The notes: generated by a model not told the origin, from the sequence alone. A stretch of DNA of 47,695 nucleotides from Candidatus Aenigmatarchaeota archaeon (GCA_014238095.1 JABABT010000006.1:1-47695), one strand, 5' to 3'; counted from the stretch's first letter, positions 32,016 to 40,389 are shown. Numbers and translations: made by a program.

Positions 32016-32391
32016 TTAATAACACAAATAAAATTATTTCACGATTATTTATATTATTGGGGCTACCTGAAATAAAATAATGAATAGATTTTGTTTCTTT
32101 AGCATTTAATGTGGGAACATTACAATTAATATCACATATTTGAATAAAAATATCAACTATTGGTGGAAAATTAGGTAATATTAAATTTCTAATACTTTCT
32201 GTATCATTTTTTAATGTATAATAATGTAATTGATTTCCATAATCAAGAGTTTTTAAACTTTCTATTCCAATTTTTTCATAATTTCCATCAAATTCTACAA
32301 TTATATTTTGATTAGTATAAAAGAATATGAAAGCAAACATTATTATTATTATACTAATAATAACTTCAAATGTTCTAAATAAACCTTTCAT
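32008..32391 (-). CDS. Small pilin-like membrane-anchored protein
   Basis: This 127-residue protein has an N-terminal helix (KGLFRTFEVIISIIIIMFAFIFFY) and a small exterior domain with two Cys close together (ICDINCNVP), suited to a disulphide. The signal is like archaeal pilins but the KG-x start is only partly typical. It overlaps both neighbours by 4-8 nt in the pilin-like operon. It could be a minor pilin or assembly factor. Confidence 0.6.
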   Translation of the reverse strand: MKGLFRTFEVIISIIIIMFAFIFFYTNQNIIVEFDGNYEKIGIESLKTLDYGNQLHYYTLKNDTESIRNLILPNFPPIVDIFIQICDINCNVPTLNAKETKSIHYFISGSPNNINNREIILFVLLND

Positions 32392-33068
32392 AATTTATCA
32401 ATCTCCACATTAAAATTAATATTACCTAATGATTCAATAATTTTATTTGATTCTATTTTTTTTAAGGATTTTATTTTTGATTGTGATATCATTGTCAATT
32501 TTTCTGTTGGATATTTTGTTATTATATAATTTGAATTATTTGATTGAATTATTTCATAATTAGGTTCATTAATTCCTAATTCAGATGAAAAATAAACAAA
32601 AAATGTTTCTGAATTTTTAATTATCATTGATATATTTGTTTCTTTAATAAAAGATGTTCCTAAACAGTTTTTAGTATTTGAAAGTGTATAATTAAATTCA
32701 TTATTAATTTCATTATATATTCTTATTGTATTTTTTTGTATTTGTTTATTACATTCATTATCCAGTTCTAAATTGAAAGTTATTACTGTATTAGAATTTT
32801 CATTTAATTTTATTATGAAAGGTTTCCTATACAAATTATTTAATAAACCTAAACGTTCTGGTGTAATATTATTGAATGTTTCCCAATTATTTGGAATACC
32901 CATACTTCCAAATAATATATTATGTAAATTTATAGAATTTATTCTTAATTCATTATTTTCTAATAATTCATTTGAGTTATTAAAAAAATCAATTATTGAA
33001 AAAACAATTATAGATAAAAAAACAAAAAAAATCCCAATAGCAATTGATATATCAATTAAAAATGACAT
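32388..33068 (-). CDS. Membrane-anchored protein of the pilin cluster
   Basis: This 226-residue protein begins MSFLIDISIAIGIFFVFLSIIVFSII, a single N-terminal helix without the usual basic KG processing site, so it may remain a plain signal anchor. The exterior part carries two Cys (DNECNKQ, TKNCLGT), and the blocks GSMGIPNNWETF and TPERLGLLNNLYRKPF look conserved. It overlaps the next gene by 4 nt and abuts the broken pilin upstream. Function unknown; its place in the cluster suggests a pilus component. Confidence 0.6.
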   Translation of the reverse strand: MSFLIDISIAIGIFFVFLSIIVFSIIDFFNNSNELLENNELRINSINLHNILFGSMGIPNNWETFNNITPERLGLLNNLYRKPFIIKLNENSNTVITFNLELDNECNKQIQKNTIRIYNEINNEFNYTLSNTKNCLGTSFIKETNISMIIKNSETFFVYFSSELGINEPNYEIIQSNNSNYIITKYPTEKLTMISQSKIKSLKKIESNKIIESLGNINFNVEIDKL

Positions 33069-33574
33069 TAAAAAATAACTCCCATTTCATTTAATATTTT
33101 TGATTCTTCTAGAATAATTGTATTATTATTTTCATTATATCTAATATATTTTAGTTTTGTATTATGAGGATTAAATGTGTCTCCTTGTATATTTATATCT
33201 ATATTTGGAATATAATATTCAATTGAAATAATTGGATCTTCAACAGTTTCAATAATTATCATGGTTTGTAGATTATTTTTTGATAAACTAATTTTATAAT
33301 TTCTATTACCTATTTTTTCTGGTAAATTAAGTTTGATTTATGATAATTTTATTGAATTATTAGAAAATTTTGAATATTTAGAAAATTCAGCAGAATTATA
33401 TATTAATGTTATTTTTGAAGATATTATATTTGATAATTGTACAAAATCTTTTTTTATCTGATTTTCAGTTATATTTTTTTGTATATTAAAAAATATTAAA
33501 GTTATAGATGATATAACTATAATTGAAACTATTATTGCGGTTATGTAACTGAAAAATAAACTTATTCCTTTCAT
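33068..33574 (-). pseudogene. Pilin gene interrupted by an in-frame TAA
   Basis: The track lists two frames, 33338-33574 and 33068-33262, but they are in the same reading frame and only a TAA at 33338-33340 separates them. Reading through gives 168 codons, matching the 163- and 167-residue paralogues. The start is a class III pilin signal (MKGISLFFSYITAIIVSIIVISSITLIFF). After the stop comes IKLNLPEKIGNRNYKISL, the LPExIGxxxYxI block typical of archaeal pilin-like proteins, which supports one ancestral gene. It could be a young pseudogene, a sequencing error or a read-through. The downstream piece also has its own ATG at 33262. Confidence 0.7.
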
Positions 33575-33633
33575 ATTTACTAAAACTATTTAATTTAGAT
33601 AATATTTATTTACCAATAAAATTAATATTTATT

Positions 33634-34068
33634 ATGAAATTTAAAGGAATGTCACCTCTGATTGCAGCTATTATGTTGATAGCAATTACTATGAGTATAT
33701 CAATATTTATTTCTTATTGGGCAACAAATTTAACAGAAGAAACAACATCAGAATTAGATAATTTTAGAGAAGATTTAATATCTTCAGAATGTAATTTCGT
33801 TAATTTTAATATAAATTCTTGTTTTTATAGCAATGCTGAAGAGGAAATGAAATTTATAATAGATAATATTGGATCAAATAATATAAAAAATATAACAGTA
33901 TTTATTATTTATCCTGATAGTAGTATTGATATTAAAGTCCCAAATAATAATGATGTTGTTTCTGGTAATTTGAAATCTTTCACAATAGATAATGTAAATT
34001 CTGGATTTACTAATTTAAGAATAAGAACCCATTGTCCAAGAATTTTTGAAGAAACAACTTGTAGATGA
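33634..34068 (+). CDS. Type IV pilin (archaeal pilin N domain)
   Basis: This 144-residue protein reads MKFKGMSPLIAAIMLIAITMSISIFISYWA, the classic archaeal pilin N-terminus with cleavage expected after Gly-5. The exterior domain has four Cys (SSECNF, NSCFY, RTHCPRI, TTCR) for likely disulphides, and NVNSGFTNLRIRTHCP near the end. It is divergent from the broken pilin gene and upstream of a paralogue 4 nt away. It is probably a structural pilin of the pilus built by the ATPase and T2SF proteins nearby. Confidence 0.8.
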   Translation: MKFKGMSPLIAAIMLIAITMSISIFISYWATNLTEETTSELDNFREDLISSECNFVNFNINSCFYSNAEEEMKFIIDNIGSNNIKNITVFIIYPDSSIDIKVPNNNDVVSGNLKSFTIDNVNSGFTNLRIRTHCPRIFEETTCR

Positions 34069-34072
34069 TAAT

Positions 34073-34531
34073 ATGAATAAAGGTATATCACCTTTAATAG
34101 CAACTATTATTCTTGTTTCTATTGTATTTTCTATTATAGGAATTTCTTTACCATTAATAAATGATTTTATAATAGAAGAAACTACTTCTTTAAATAATTT
34201 TTCTGATAATTCTATAAAATGTTCTTTTGGAAGTATACAAATTAAAAATTTTTCATTTGAAAATTCAAAATTTATAGGTATAATTGAAAATAAAGGAAAT
34301 GTTATTTTAGAAAATATAATATTTAATGTTGTATATGAAGACAAAACAGTTGAAAATATTCATATTTGTTTAAATAATTCTACATTAATTAAATGTTCAG
34401 ATTCAAATTTAAAACTAAATGTATCAGATAAAATTTTATTTAATATTTTATCTAATAAAGATCAATATAATTATATTAAAATTTCTACAAATTGTCCAAA
34501 TGTAAATTATATAATTGAAAATAATTTATAA
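34073..34531 (+). CDS. Type IV pilin (archaeal pilin N domain), second copy
   Basis: The true start is the ATG at 34073 (MNKGISPLIATIILVSIVFSIIGISLP), nine codons into the tracked ORF and 4 nt after the previous pilin. Cleavage should follow the Gly. The exterior domain resembles the first copy (EETTSLNNFSDNSIKCSFGSIQI..., KISTNCPNV), with Cys near both ends. The two genes arose by tandem duplication and are now well diverged. It is convergent with the T2SF gene, 1 nt apart. Confidence 0.8.
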   Translation: MNKGISPLIATIILVSIVFSIIGISLPLINDFIIEETTSLNNFSDNSIKCSFGSIQIKNFSFENSKFIGIIENKGNVILENIIFNVVYEDKTVENIHICLNNSTLIKCSDSNLKLNVSDKILFNILSNKDQYNYIKISTNCPNVNYIIENNL

Positions 34532-34532
34532 A

Positions 34533-35360
34533 TCATCCAAATATAAGAAATACAATTATACTAATTATTATCATTATTAAACTATGTTTTACTCCAGCTA
34601 TTAATTTCCCTTCAGATATTTTACCTATAACTAATCCAGCAAATAATCCTTGTATTAAAATAAGACCTCTAAAAATATTTTCAAATTCTTCTACTGTTTT
34701 TTCTGTATTTATTTGAATAGTTGAAAATAAATTATCAAAAGATAAATTACTTGTTATATTTGGAATTAAAAAATTTTCAAGACTTAAAATAATACCTAAA
34801 AAGACAAAAAATATTATATAACTTGTAATAATTTGAGAACTTAAAAATAATTTTCTTTCTTCTTTTAATTTATGAATTTCAGTAATAGTATTATTTAATG
34901 CTTCAAATGTTTCTATAATTTTACCTCCATATTTATGACTTTCAATAACTGAAGAAATAATCCTTCCAATAAGTTTTGAATTTGTTGATTTTGAAAAAGT
35001 CATTAAAGCTTTTTCAACTGATATTCCCCATTTTAATTGAGCAGATATTTTTTTTATTGAATATGTTAATACACCATAATCATTTTTTGATAATAATTCA
35101 AATGCTACTGGAATTGTTAATCCTCCACGAACTGTTTCAATAAAATCACGAAGAAAAACTGCAAAAATATCTTCAATTTTTCCAATTTTTCTATTTTCAT
35201 TATATTTTTTTAAAAAATAAGGGAGTATAATTATTAAAATAGTAATTACAATAATAATTATTCTTTGATTTTCTTGAAGGAATAATAATCCTAATACAAG
35301 AACTATAATAGATATTATAATATTTGGTAATAATTTAAAAATATTTTTTTGTATTTTCAT
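34533..35360 (-). CDS. T2SF-domain pilus assembly membrane protein (TadC-like)
   Basis: This 275-residue inner-membrane platform protein starts with paired helices (LPNIIISIIVLVLGLLFL, IIIIVITILIIILPYFL). A cytosolic T2SF domain follows (FLRDFIETVRGGLTIPVAFELLSKND, with SVIESHKYGGKIIETFEALNNT), then two C-terminal helices. Such proteins work with the secretion ATPase to extract pilins. It overlaps the second T2SF gene by 4 nt, as in Tad-like archaeal systems where the platform is split in two. Confidence 0.8.
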   Translation of the reverse strand: MKIQKNIFKLLPNIIISIIVLVLGLLFLQENQRIIIIVITILIIILPYFLKKYNENRKIGKIEDIFAVFLRDFIETVRGGLTIPVAFELLSKNDYGVLTYSIKKISAQLKWGISVEKALMTFSKSTNSKLIGRIISSVIESHKYGGKIIETFEALNNTITEIHKLKEERKLFLSSQIITSYIIFFVFLGIILSLENFLIPNITSNLSFDNLFSTIQINTEKTVEEFENIFRGLILIQGLFAGLVIGKISEGKLIAGVKHSLIMIIISIIVFLIFG

Positions 35361-36235
35361 ATATCTAAATTCACCTCTCTAATGAAAAATAAAAAAATTA
35401 AATTAATTAATGGAATAATTCCATATATACTTATTTTTGTAATTGTTATTATATCAAAACCTGCAATATTTGGTTGAATAAAACTCATTATGGCTAATAA
35501 AGATATTAAAAATAATGGTGCAGCTATGAAAATTCCTATATATAATTCTGTATAAGTACTTAATTGTTGTAAAAATTTTTCTCTTTTAATTTTCCAATCA
35601 AATAGTGATTTTTCTGCAGATTTTTTGAAAAATAAATTTAAATTACCACCAGATTCTATTGTTGTTATAAAACCTATTAAAATTTGTTTAAAATCTTTTG
35701 ATGGTATTTTTTTTAAAACTTCTCTAACTGCTGTAAGTTCATCAAGTCCAAAAAATTCAATATTTCTTATAATTTCTCTCATTTTTTTTGAAATTTCTCC
35801 AAAATCATCAAATTTACCAATTAATTTAAAAATTAAATGAGGAGGAATTCCAGATTCTGATATAGCATTCATATAATTTAATGCAAAAGGAAGATTTAAT
35901 TCAATATTTTTCCTTATTTTATTTACTTTTTGTGTAGGATAATATATTAATGAAATAAATGTTGAAGATGAAATTAAAATTGAAATTAAAATAATCATAA
36001 TTGGTAATGGTATTAAAATATTAATATTACTTATAAAGAAAATAATTGATGTTATAATTATTGAAATTATAAATGATATTAAAGATAATAAAAATACACA
36101 ATTAATATAAGATTTAAAATTAATTTTCATATTTGACATTAACAAATCTTTTTTTATAAAATTAAAATTTGAAGAATATTTATAAATTAATTTATCAAAA
36201 ATTAATGTTGCAAAACTCATAATATAATGTTTCAC
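35357..36235 (-). CDS. T2SF-domain pilus assembly membrane protein (TadB/FlaJ-like)
   Basis: This 292-residue protein is the second half of the split platform. It has hydrophobic helices (SLISFIISIIITSIIFFIS, LIPLPIMIILISILISS), a T2SF core (LPFALNYMNAISESGIPPHLIFKLI; TIESGGNLNLFFKKSAEKS) and C-terminal helices (TELYIGIFIAAPLFLISLLAIMSF). It lies directly downstream of the ATPase (2 nt) and upstream of the other T2SF gene (4-nt overlap), forming a three-gene assembly operon. Confidence 0.8.
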   Translation of the reverse strand: MKHYIMSFATLIFDKLIYKYSSNFNFIKKDLLMSNMKINFKSYINCVFLLSLISFIISIIITSIIFFISNINILIPLPIMIILISILISSSTFISLIYYPTQKVNKIRKNIELNLPFALNYMNAISESGIPPHLIFKLIGKFDDFGEISKKMREIIRNIEFFGLDELTAVREVLKKIPSKDFKQILIGFITTIESGGNLNLFFKKSAEKSLFDWKIKREKFLQQLSTYTELYIGIFIAAPLFLISLLAIMSFIQPNIAGFDIITITKISIYGIIPLINLIFLFFIREVNLDI

Positions 36236-36237
36236 AA

Positions 36238-38022
36238 TTATTTCTCCTTGTTTTTCCCTATATTTTCCATTAATTCTACTATAGATTTTTTTCTATAATT
36301 TATTTTATTAGAATATTCTGATTTAATAATATTATTTTCAATATATTTTTTTTCTTTTTTAAAATCTTTTTTTATTTTTTCCATTAATTGATTTTTTTCT
36401 TTTCTATACATATACAAATATTTTGAAACTTCAATATAATCTCTTATGTTATTTATTTTTAACCATTCAATAACCTTTTTTCTATCTTCTAAATCTTTAT
36501 TAATTTCTTTTATGTTAGAACCTATTAATTCAGATATTTTTTTTAGTTTTATACTATCATTAATTTTAACATAAGAATCAATTGCAGAATTCCATTTAAA
36601 AACTGTATTTGTTTTTATTTCTTCTGTTTTTGAATCAATTGAAATTATTTCTGAAATTTCTTTTATTCTTCTAGCTGATTTTCCATGTTCTCTTGCATGA
36701 ATCATTATTGTAATTATATCTAAACTTTCAATAAGTGATGCAGATAAATTTATTGGAGGTGTTGTTAATCTTTTTATTACACCTTCAACACTTCCTGCAT
36801 GGAATGTTGATAAACTTGGATGTCCAGATGACATTCCTTGAAACATTACATATGTTTCATCACCTCTTACTTCTCCAACTATTACATAATTTGGATTTTG
36901 TCTAAAACTTTCTTTTAATAAATCAAAAAGTGTTATTTCTCCATATTTTTTCCCATTAGCAAGTACAGAACCAAAACCATTTCTTGTTAAACCTGCAATC
37001 CAATGTTGATGAGGTATTCTAATTTCTCTTGTATCTTCTATACTAACAATTTTTGATTCTGATGGAATAAAAATAGAAACAGTATTCAACATAGAAGTTT
37101 TACCAGTTGATACACCTCCTACAAAAAGAATACTTAATTCATGTTCTATAATATACCAATAATAAGATAATATTTCAGAATTAATTGTTCCCAATTCAAT
37201 TTGATCTATTGGGGAAAGTGGTTTTTCGCTAAATTTTCTAATCGTAAATGTTGGTCCACGTGTAGCAACATCTGATGCTATTGTAGCAGATACTCTTGAA
37301 CCATCATTTAATGTTCCATCTAAAATAGGTTCTGCATAACTTACATATCTTCCAGTTTTTTCTGAAAGTTTTGTAATAAATTCTATTAAATGATCTTTAT
37401 TATTAAATGATATATTTGTTTTAATTGAACCAAATTTTTTATGAATTATATATATTGGACTATTTATTCCATCACAACTAATATCTTCTATATTAGAATC
37501 TTGCATTAATGGTTCTATTTCATTTAATCCAACAAAATTTCTATAAATATAATATAAAATTTTTTTATATTGATTATCATTAATTTTTATTCCAAATTCT
37601 TTAATTATGTTTGTTATTTCATTCTCAAGATATATTATTATATTATCTAAATTCTTAATTTTATCAATTCCAATATCAATGTTTTCAATTAAAGTTTCAG
37701 AAATTTTTGTTAATGATTCTTTTTCTTTTATTGTAAGTAAAGGTTCCATTAAATTATATTCAACTTCTTTATTTTCTGAATTCCATTTTAAATTTACATA
37801 ACAAAATGGTTCTATTAATGGATATTTTATATTTAATGATTTTATATTTTTAATTTTATCAAAATTTATTATATGTTTATGTTTTTCTATCTTAAATTTA
37901 GGCATTTTACATATTTTTATTTTATCTTCTTTTTTAAAAATATTATTTATTTTATCAAAAAAACTTCTTTTATTTTTTTTTATTTTATTTGATGAATTAT
38001 TAATATTTGTTCCATAAAACAT
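36238..38022 (-). CDS. Pilus/archaellum secretion ATPase (TadA/FlaI family)
   Basis: This 594-residue hexameric ATPase powers pilin assembly. It has an N-terminal basic extension of about 60 residues and an N-terminal domain ending in DISCDGINSPIYIIHKKFGSI. The motor carries Walker A FVGGVSTGKTSML (about residue 298), an Asp box in IVSIEDTREIRIPHQHW, Walker B PNYVIVGEVRGDE (about residue 379) and a His box in SGHPSLSTFHAGS. An unusually long, charged C-terminal tail (KEKNQLMEKIKKDFKKEKK...) extends beyond the motor. No retraction ATPase is seen. Together with two T2SF proteins it forms the core of an archaeal type IV pilus system; archaellum accessory genes (flaF/G/H) are absent. Confidence 0.9.
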   Translation of the reverse strand: MFYGTNINNSSNKIKKNKRSFFDKINNIFKKEDKIKICKMPKFKIEKHKHIINFDKIKNIKSLNIKYPLIEPFCYVNLKWNSENKEVEYNLMEPLLTIKEKESLTKISETLIENIDIGIDKIKNLDNIIIYLENEITNIIKEFGIKINDNQYKKILYYIYRNFVGLNEIEPLMQDSNIEDISCDGINSPIYIIHKKFGSIKTNISFNNKDHLIEFITKLSEKTGRYVSYAEPILDGTLNDGSRVSATIASDVATRGPTFTIRKFSEKPLSPIDQIELGTINSEILSYYWYIIEHELSILFVGGVSTGKTSMLNTVSIFIPSESKIVSIEDTREIRIPHQHWIAGLTRNGFGSVLANGKKYGEITLFDLLKESFRQNPNYVIVGEVRGDETYVMFQGMSSGHPSLSTFHAGSVEGVIKRLTTPPINLSASLIESLDIITIMIHAREHGKSARRIKEISEIISIDSKTEEIKTNTVFKWNSAIDSYVKINDSIKLKKISELIGSNIKEINKDLEDRKKVIEWLKINNIRDYIEVSKYLYMYRKEKNQLMEKIKKDFKKEKKYIENNIIKSEYSNKINYRKKSIVELMENIGKNKEK

Positions 38023-38044
38023 ATTAATTTATTCCTAACAATAA

Positions 38045-38326
38045 TTAGCGCATATGTTTCTTTCTTACAGAAACTCCTGGTCTTGTAATTCCTCTATGTC
38101 TTGCACATGAAGGACATGCTCTCATTTTTCTACTAAGCATATTAATCATTCTTTTATCTACTTGTTGTAATATTCCAGGATCATTTATTCTAAATCCACG
38201 AACTACTGGAAATGTTTTATATTTAGGGACAGTTTTATGACAGAAATCACATCTTACTGTTGATTCTGATCCACGAGATTTTGTATGGAGATATTTTCTT
38301 GTATATGGTGCTGTACTTATTGGCAT
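38045..38326 (-). CDS. rps26e: Small ribosomal subunit protein eS26 (S26e)
   Basis: This 93-residue protein has the S26e zinc-ribbon pattern: VRCDFCHKTVPKYKTFPVVRGFRI...SRKMRACPSCARHRGITRPGVSVRKK, with two CxxC pairs. It is patchily distributed in archaea. The tracked start at 38335 is a GTG that is really part of the GTGAT ribosome-binding site; the ATG at 38326 (MPISTAPYTRKY) follows 4 nt later and is the start. AACCTTTATACT on the minus strand at 38369-38378 is the likely BRE/TATA. Divergent from the RNase P RNA. Confidence 0.85.
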   Translation of the reverse strand: MPISTAPYTRKYLHTKSRGSESTVRCDFCHKTVPKYKTFPVVRGFRINDPGILQQVDKRMINMLSRKMRACPSCARHRGITRPGVSVRKKHMR

Positions 38327-38380
38327 AAAAATCACATTATTATTGTTGAAATATATTATATTTTGATAGTATAAAGGTTT

Positions 38381-38390
38381 TTTATATTAA
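38381..38390 (+). promoter_or_regulatory. TATA box of RNase P RNA
   Basis: TTTATATTAA is centred about 22 nt before the first paired base of the RNA, close to the canonical archaeal TATA-to-start spacing of about 25 nt. Confidence 0.6.
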
Positions 38391-38406
38391 TAATATAATT
38401 ATTTTT

Positions 38407-38626
38407 GAAGAGCTGGTTGGGTAGTTTCGCTTTTATATCAAATAAAAGTGAGGAAGTTCCGTCCACTAGACAACAACCATAATGGTCAATGGAGACATTG
38501 ATATCAATAACAGAAACGATACCTTTAATGAGGATGAAACGGATTGATAAGTTGGATGAGGTGCAAGCATAAGCGCTAAGATAAATACTACCTTAAAAAC
38601 ATAAGATGGGCTACAACCAGCACTTC
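38407..38626 (+). ncRNA. rnpB: RNase P RNA, compact form
   Basis: This GC-rich island has the RNase P RNA landmarks. Ends GAAG-A-GCTGGTT and AACCAGC-A-CTTC form P1 (11 bp with one A-A mismatch). CR-I GAGGAAGTTCCGTCC follows at 38449, then ACAGAAACGATACC, GATGAAACGG, and a CR-V-like ATAAGATGGGCTACAACC next to the 3' end. CTTTTAT-ATCAA-ATAAAAG gives a P3 hairpin and CAATG-GAGA-CATTG a GNRA-capped stem. The RNA processes tRNA 5' ends with protein partners. At about 220 nt it is clearly smaller than usual archaeal RNAs of around 300 nt, so the specificity domain must be reduced. T-rich sequence downstream should terminate it. Confidence 0.85.
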
Positions 38627-38765
38627 ATTAATTATAATTTATTTTATGAAGTTTTGTTTATTTTTTAAAAATTATTCATTATATTTAAAAATTAGTTAAT
38701 TTATTGATTTATTAAACAATTATTTTATGAAAAAACTTTAAATATTTTCATTAGGTATTAAAATA

Positions 38766-38933
38766 ATGCCAAAAGAAGAAAAAAGTTACATGCCGTCTGG
38801 AATTGGTGGATTAATGAGATTTGGTGAAGAAGAAGAACCTTTAGTAAAAATTACACCAAAACATGTTATTTATTTGATAAGTAGTGTTGTTTTTATTGAA
38901 ATTTTAATAAAAGTAATAACAAGATTAATTTAG
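38766..38933 (+). CDS. secG: Protein translocase subunit SecG (Sec61-beta)
   Basis: This 55-residue frame, too short for the ORF track, runs from ATG 38766 to TAG 38931-38933. The pattern is archaeal Sec61-beta: MPSGIGGLMRFGEEEEPLVKITPKHVIYLISS, then a single membrane helix (VVFIEILIKVITRLI). It is a tail-anchored accessory of SecYE. An AACTTTAAATA element about 20-30 nt upstream is the likely TATA box, as for rpl37e. It is one of the few genes here ending in TAG. Confidence 0.9.
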   Translation: MPKEEKSYMPSGIGGLMRFGEEEEPLVKITPKHVIYLISSVVFIEILIKVITRLI

Positions 38934-38966
38934 TTTCTTTTATAAAATAAAATGTAATAATTATAT

Positions 38967-39791
38967 ATGAAAATTTTCTTAGGTACATCAGGTATACCAT
39001 TATCATGTAAAAAACGAAATACAATAGAAGGTATTAAAAGAATAAAAAAAATTGGATTAAATGCAATGGAATTAGCATTTGTTCATAATATTTATGTAAA
39101 AAAAGATTTAGCTGAAGAAATTGGACAAATAGCAAAAGAGAATCAAGTTAGATTATCAATACATGCTCCTTTTTATATTAATTTAGCATCAGAAAAAAAA
39201 CAGGTTATTGGAGCTTCAAGACAAAGAATTTATGATACTGCTGATAGAGCAGAAAGAATGGGTGCAGATACAATTGCAATACATTCTGCTTATTATGGAA
39301 AAAATGATAAAGAAAATGTTTATGAAATTGTTAAAAATCAATTTTTAAAAATTTTAGATAAAATGAAAGAAAATGGAATAAATGTTAATTTAGGTGTTGA
39401 AACAATGGCTAAAGAAAGTCAATTTGGAACTTTAGATGAAGTTATAAAATTACATAAAGAAGTAAAAATGATTACTCCTTATATTGATTGGGCTCATTTA
39501 TTTATAAGAAATAAAGGAAATATTGATTATAATGAAATTTTAACTAAATTAAAAAAAACTAAAATAAAACATATAAATTCTCATTTTGAAGGTGTTAAAA
39601 AAAATAAGAAAGGTTATTGGGTAGATATTCATGATTCAATTAAAAATCCTCCATTTGAACCATTAGTTAAAGAAATTTTGAAGAAAAAAATAGATATAAC
39701 AATAATATCAGAATCACCAATTTTAGAAAAAGACAGTTTGAAAATGAAAAAATATATTGAAAAAAATGGTTATAAATTTAATTATTCATGA
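38967..39791 (+). CDS. nfo: Endonuclease IV (AP endonuclease, TIM barrel)
   Basis: This 274-residue apurinic endonuclease of base-excision repair has the expected blocks: LGTSGIPLSCK, LSIHAPFYINLAS, MGADTIAIHSAYYG, LGVETMAKESQFGTLDEV (catalytic Glu), IDWAHLFIRNKGNIDY and KHINSHFEGV, supplying the His, Glu and Asp zinc ligands. The usual TAGQG after the catalytic Glu-Thr is replaced by AKESQFG, as in the archaeal branch. It starts 33 nt after secG and overlaps the ferredoxin stop region convergently by 10 nt. Confidence 0.88.
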   Translation: MKIFLGTSGIPLSCKKRNTIEGIKRIKKIGLNAMELAFVHNIYVKKDLAEEIGQIAKENQVRLSIHAPFYINLASEKKQVIGASRQRIYDTADRAERMGADTIAIHSAYYGKNDKENVYEIVKNQFLKILDKMKENGINVNLGVETMAKESQFGTLDEVIKLHKEVKMITPYIDWAHLFIRNKGNIDYNEILTKLKKTKIKHINSHFEGVKKNKKGYWVDIHDSIKNPPFEPLVKEILKKKIDITIISESPILEKDSLKMKKYIEKNGYKFNYS

Positions 39792-40030
39792 ATTTCAATA
39801 ACTTTAATACAATTATTAACAGGACAAACTTCTTCAGCATCTTTAAATTTAGAATATTGATCTTCTGTTAAAATCATTTCAAAAACTTCATGATCTATTT
39901 TTTTACCATTAATTAAATTAGCTTTTCCATCGTCTGAATCTATTTCAAATCCTTCTGGAGTTGATTCTACACATGCTGCTGCACCTATACAAAGTTTTCT
40001 ATCATAAATTACTTTATATTTTTTTACCAT
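39782..40030 (-). CDS. Ferredoxin, probably three-cysteine type
   Basis: This 82-residue ferredoxin reads CIGAAACVESTPEGFEI and EVCPVNNCIKVIEI. Ligand positions give C-x2-A-x2-C and C-P: the second Cys of a normal C-x2-C-x2-C site is Ala, so a [3Fe-4S] cluster, or a [4Fe-4S] using a non-Cys ligand, is expected. A further Cys four residues after the last (CPVNNC) might substitute. The DGKANLINGKKID block is typical of single-cluster archaeal ferredoxins. The tracked TTG start at 40039 is less likely than the ATG at 40030, which overlaps the upstream zinc-ribbon stop. Confidence 0.85.
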   Translation of the reverse strand: MVKKYKVIYDRKLCIGAAACVESTPEGFEIDSDDGKANLINGKKIDHEVFEMILTEDQYSKFKDAEEVCPVNNCIKVIEIHE

Positions 40031-40137
40031 TAACAACAACCTTCATAATATCCACATTTACATCTAGAATATTTTTTACTTCCTGCTATATTTAACATAT
40101 CATTATTACATTGTGGACATTTTATTATTTTTTTCAT
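40030..40137 (-). CDS. 35-residue zinc-ribbon protein
   Basis: A frame too short for the ORF track runs from ATG 40137 to TAA 40030-40032, whose last bases overlap the ferredoxin ATG (TAATG). The product MKKIIKCPQCNNDMLNIAGS...RCKCGYYEGCC has a CPxC knuckle and a CxC partner plus a terminal Cys pair, enough for one zinc or iron site as in rubredoxin-like ribbons. Its coupling to the ferredoxin gene suggests an electron-transfer or metal-handling partner. It could be missed by gene finders. Confidence 0.6.
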   Translation of the reverse strand: MKKIIKCPQCNNDMLNIAGSKKYSRCKCGYYEGCC

Positions 40138-40366
40138 AATTATATATAATTCAATATTTTCCCAAAATATTATAGAAAAAATAGAAATAAATTTTCCATA
40201 TAAATATATATTTTTTATATTATATAAATTAATATGTTTAATAAATCAATAATAAATATAAATTAGTTTAAAATTTTTATGAAATAAATAATATAAATTA
40301 AAATAAAAAATTAGAAAATAATAGGAAGTGTATAGACAAAAATTATTTAAGAAAAAAATATAAAAT

Positions 40367-40389
40367 TATATTTCATATATTGAAATATA
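40367..40389. promoter_or_regulatory. Palindrome and promoter region of the suf operon
   Basis: TATATTTCA and TGAAATATA form perfect 9-bp arms around 5 nt (TATAT). About 15 bp downstream is an AT-box (AATATATTTAT, about 40403-40413) located 22-32 nt before the sufC ATG, implying a nearly leaderless mRNA. The palindrome is well placed as an operator. The remaining 297-bp spacer (40138-40434) holds no coding frame and is otherwise plain AT-rich DNA. Confidence 0.45.

Noticed and set aside
33338-33340. General reassignment of TAA as a sense codon
   Set aside because: TAA ends most genes here, and TGA (valS, mcm, sufD) and TAG (secG) also end genes, so no stop codon is globally reassigned.
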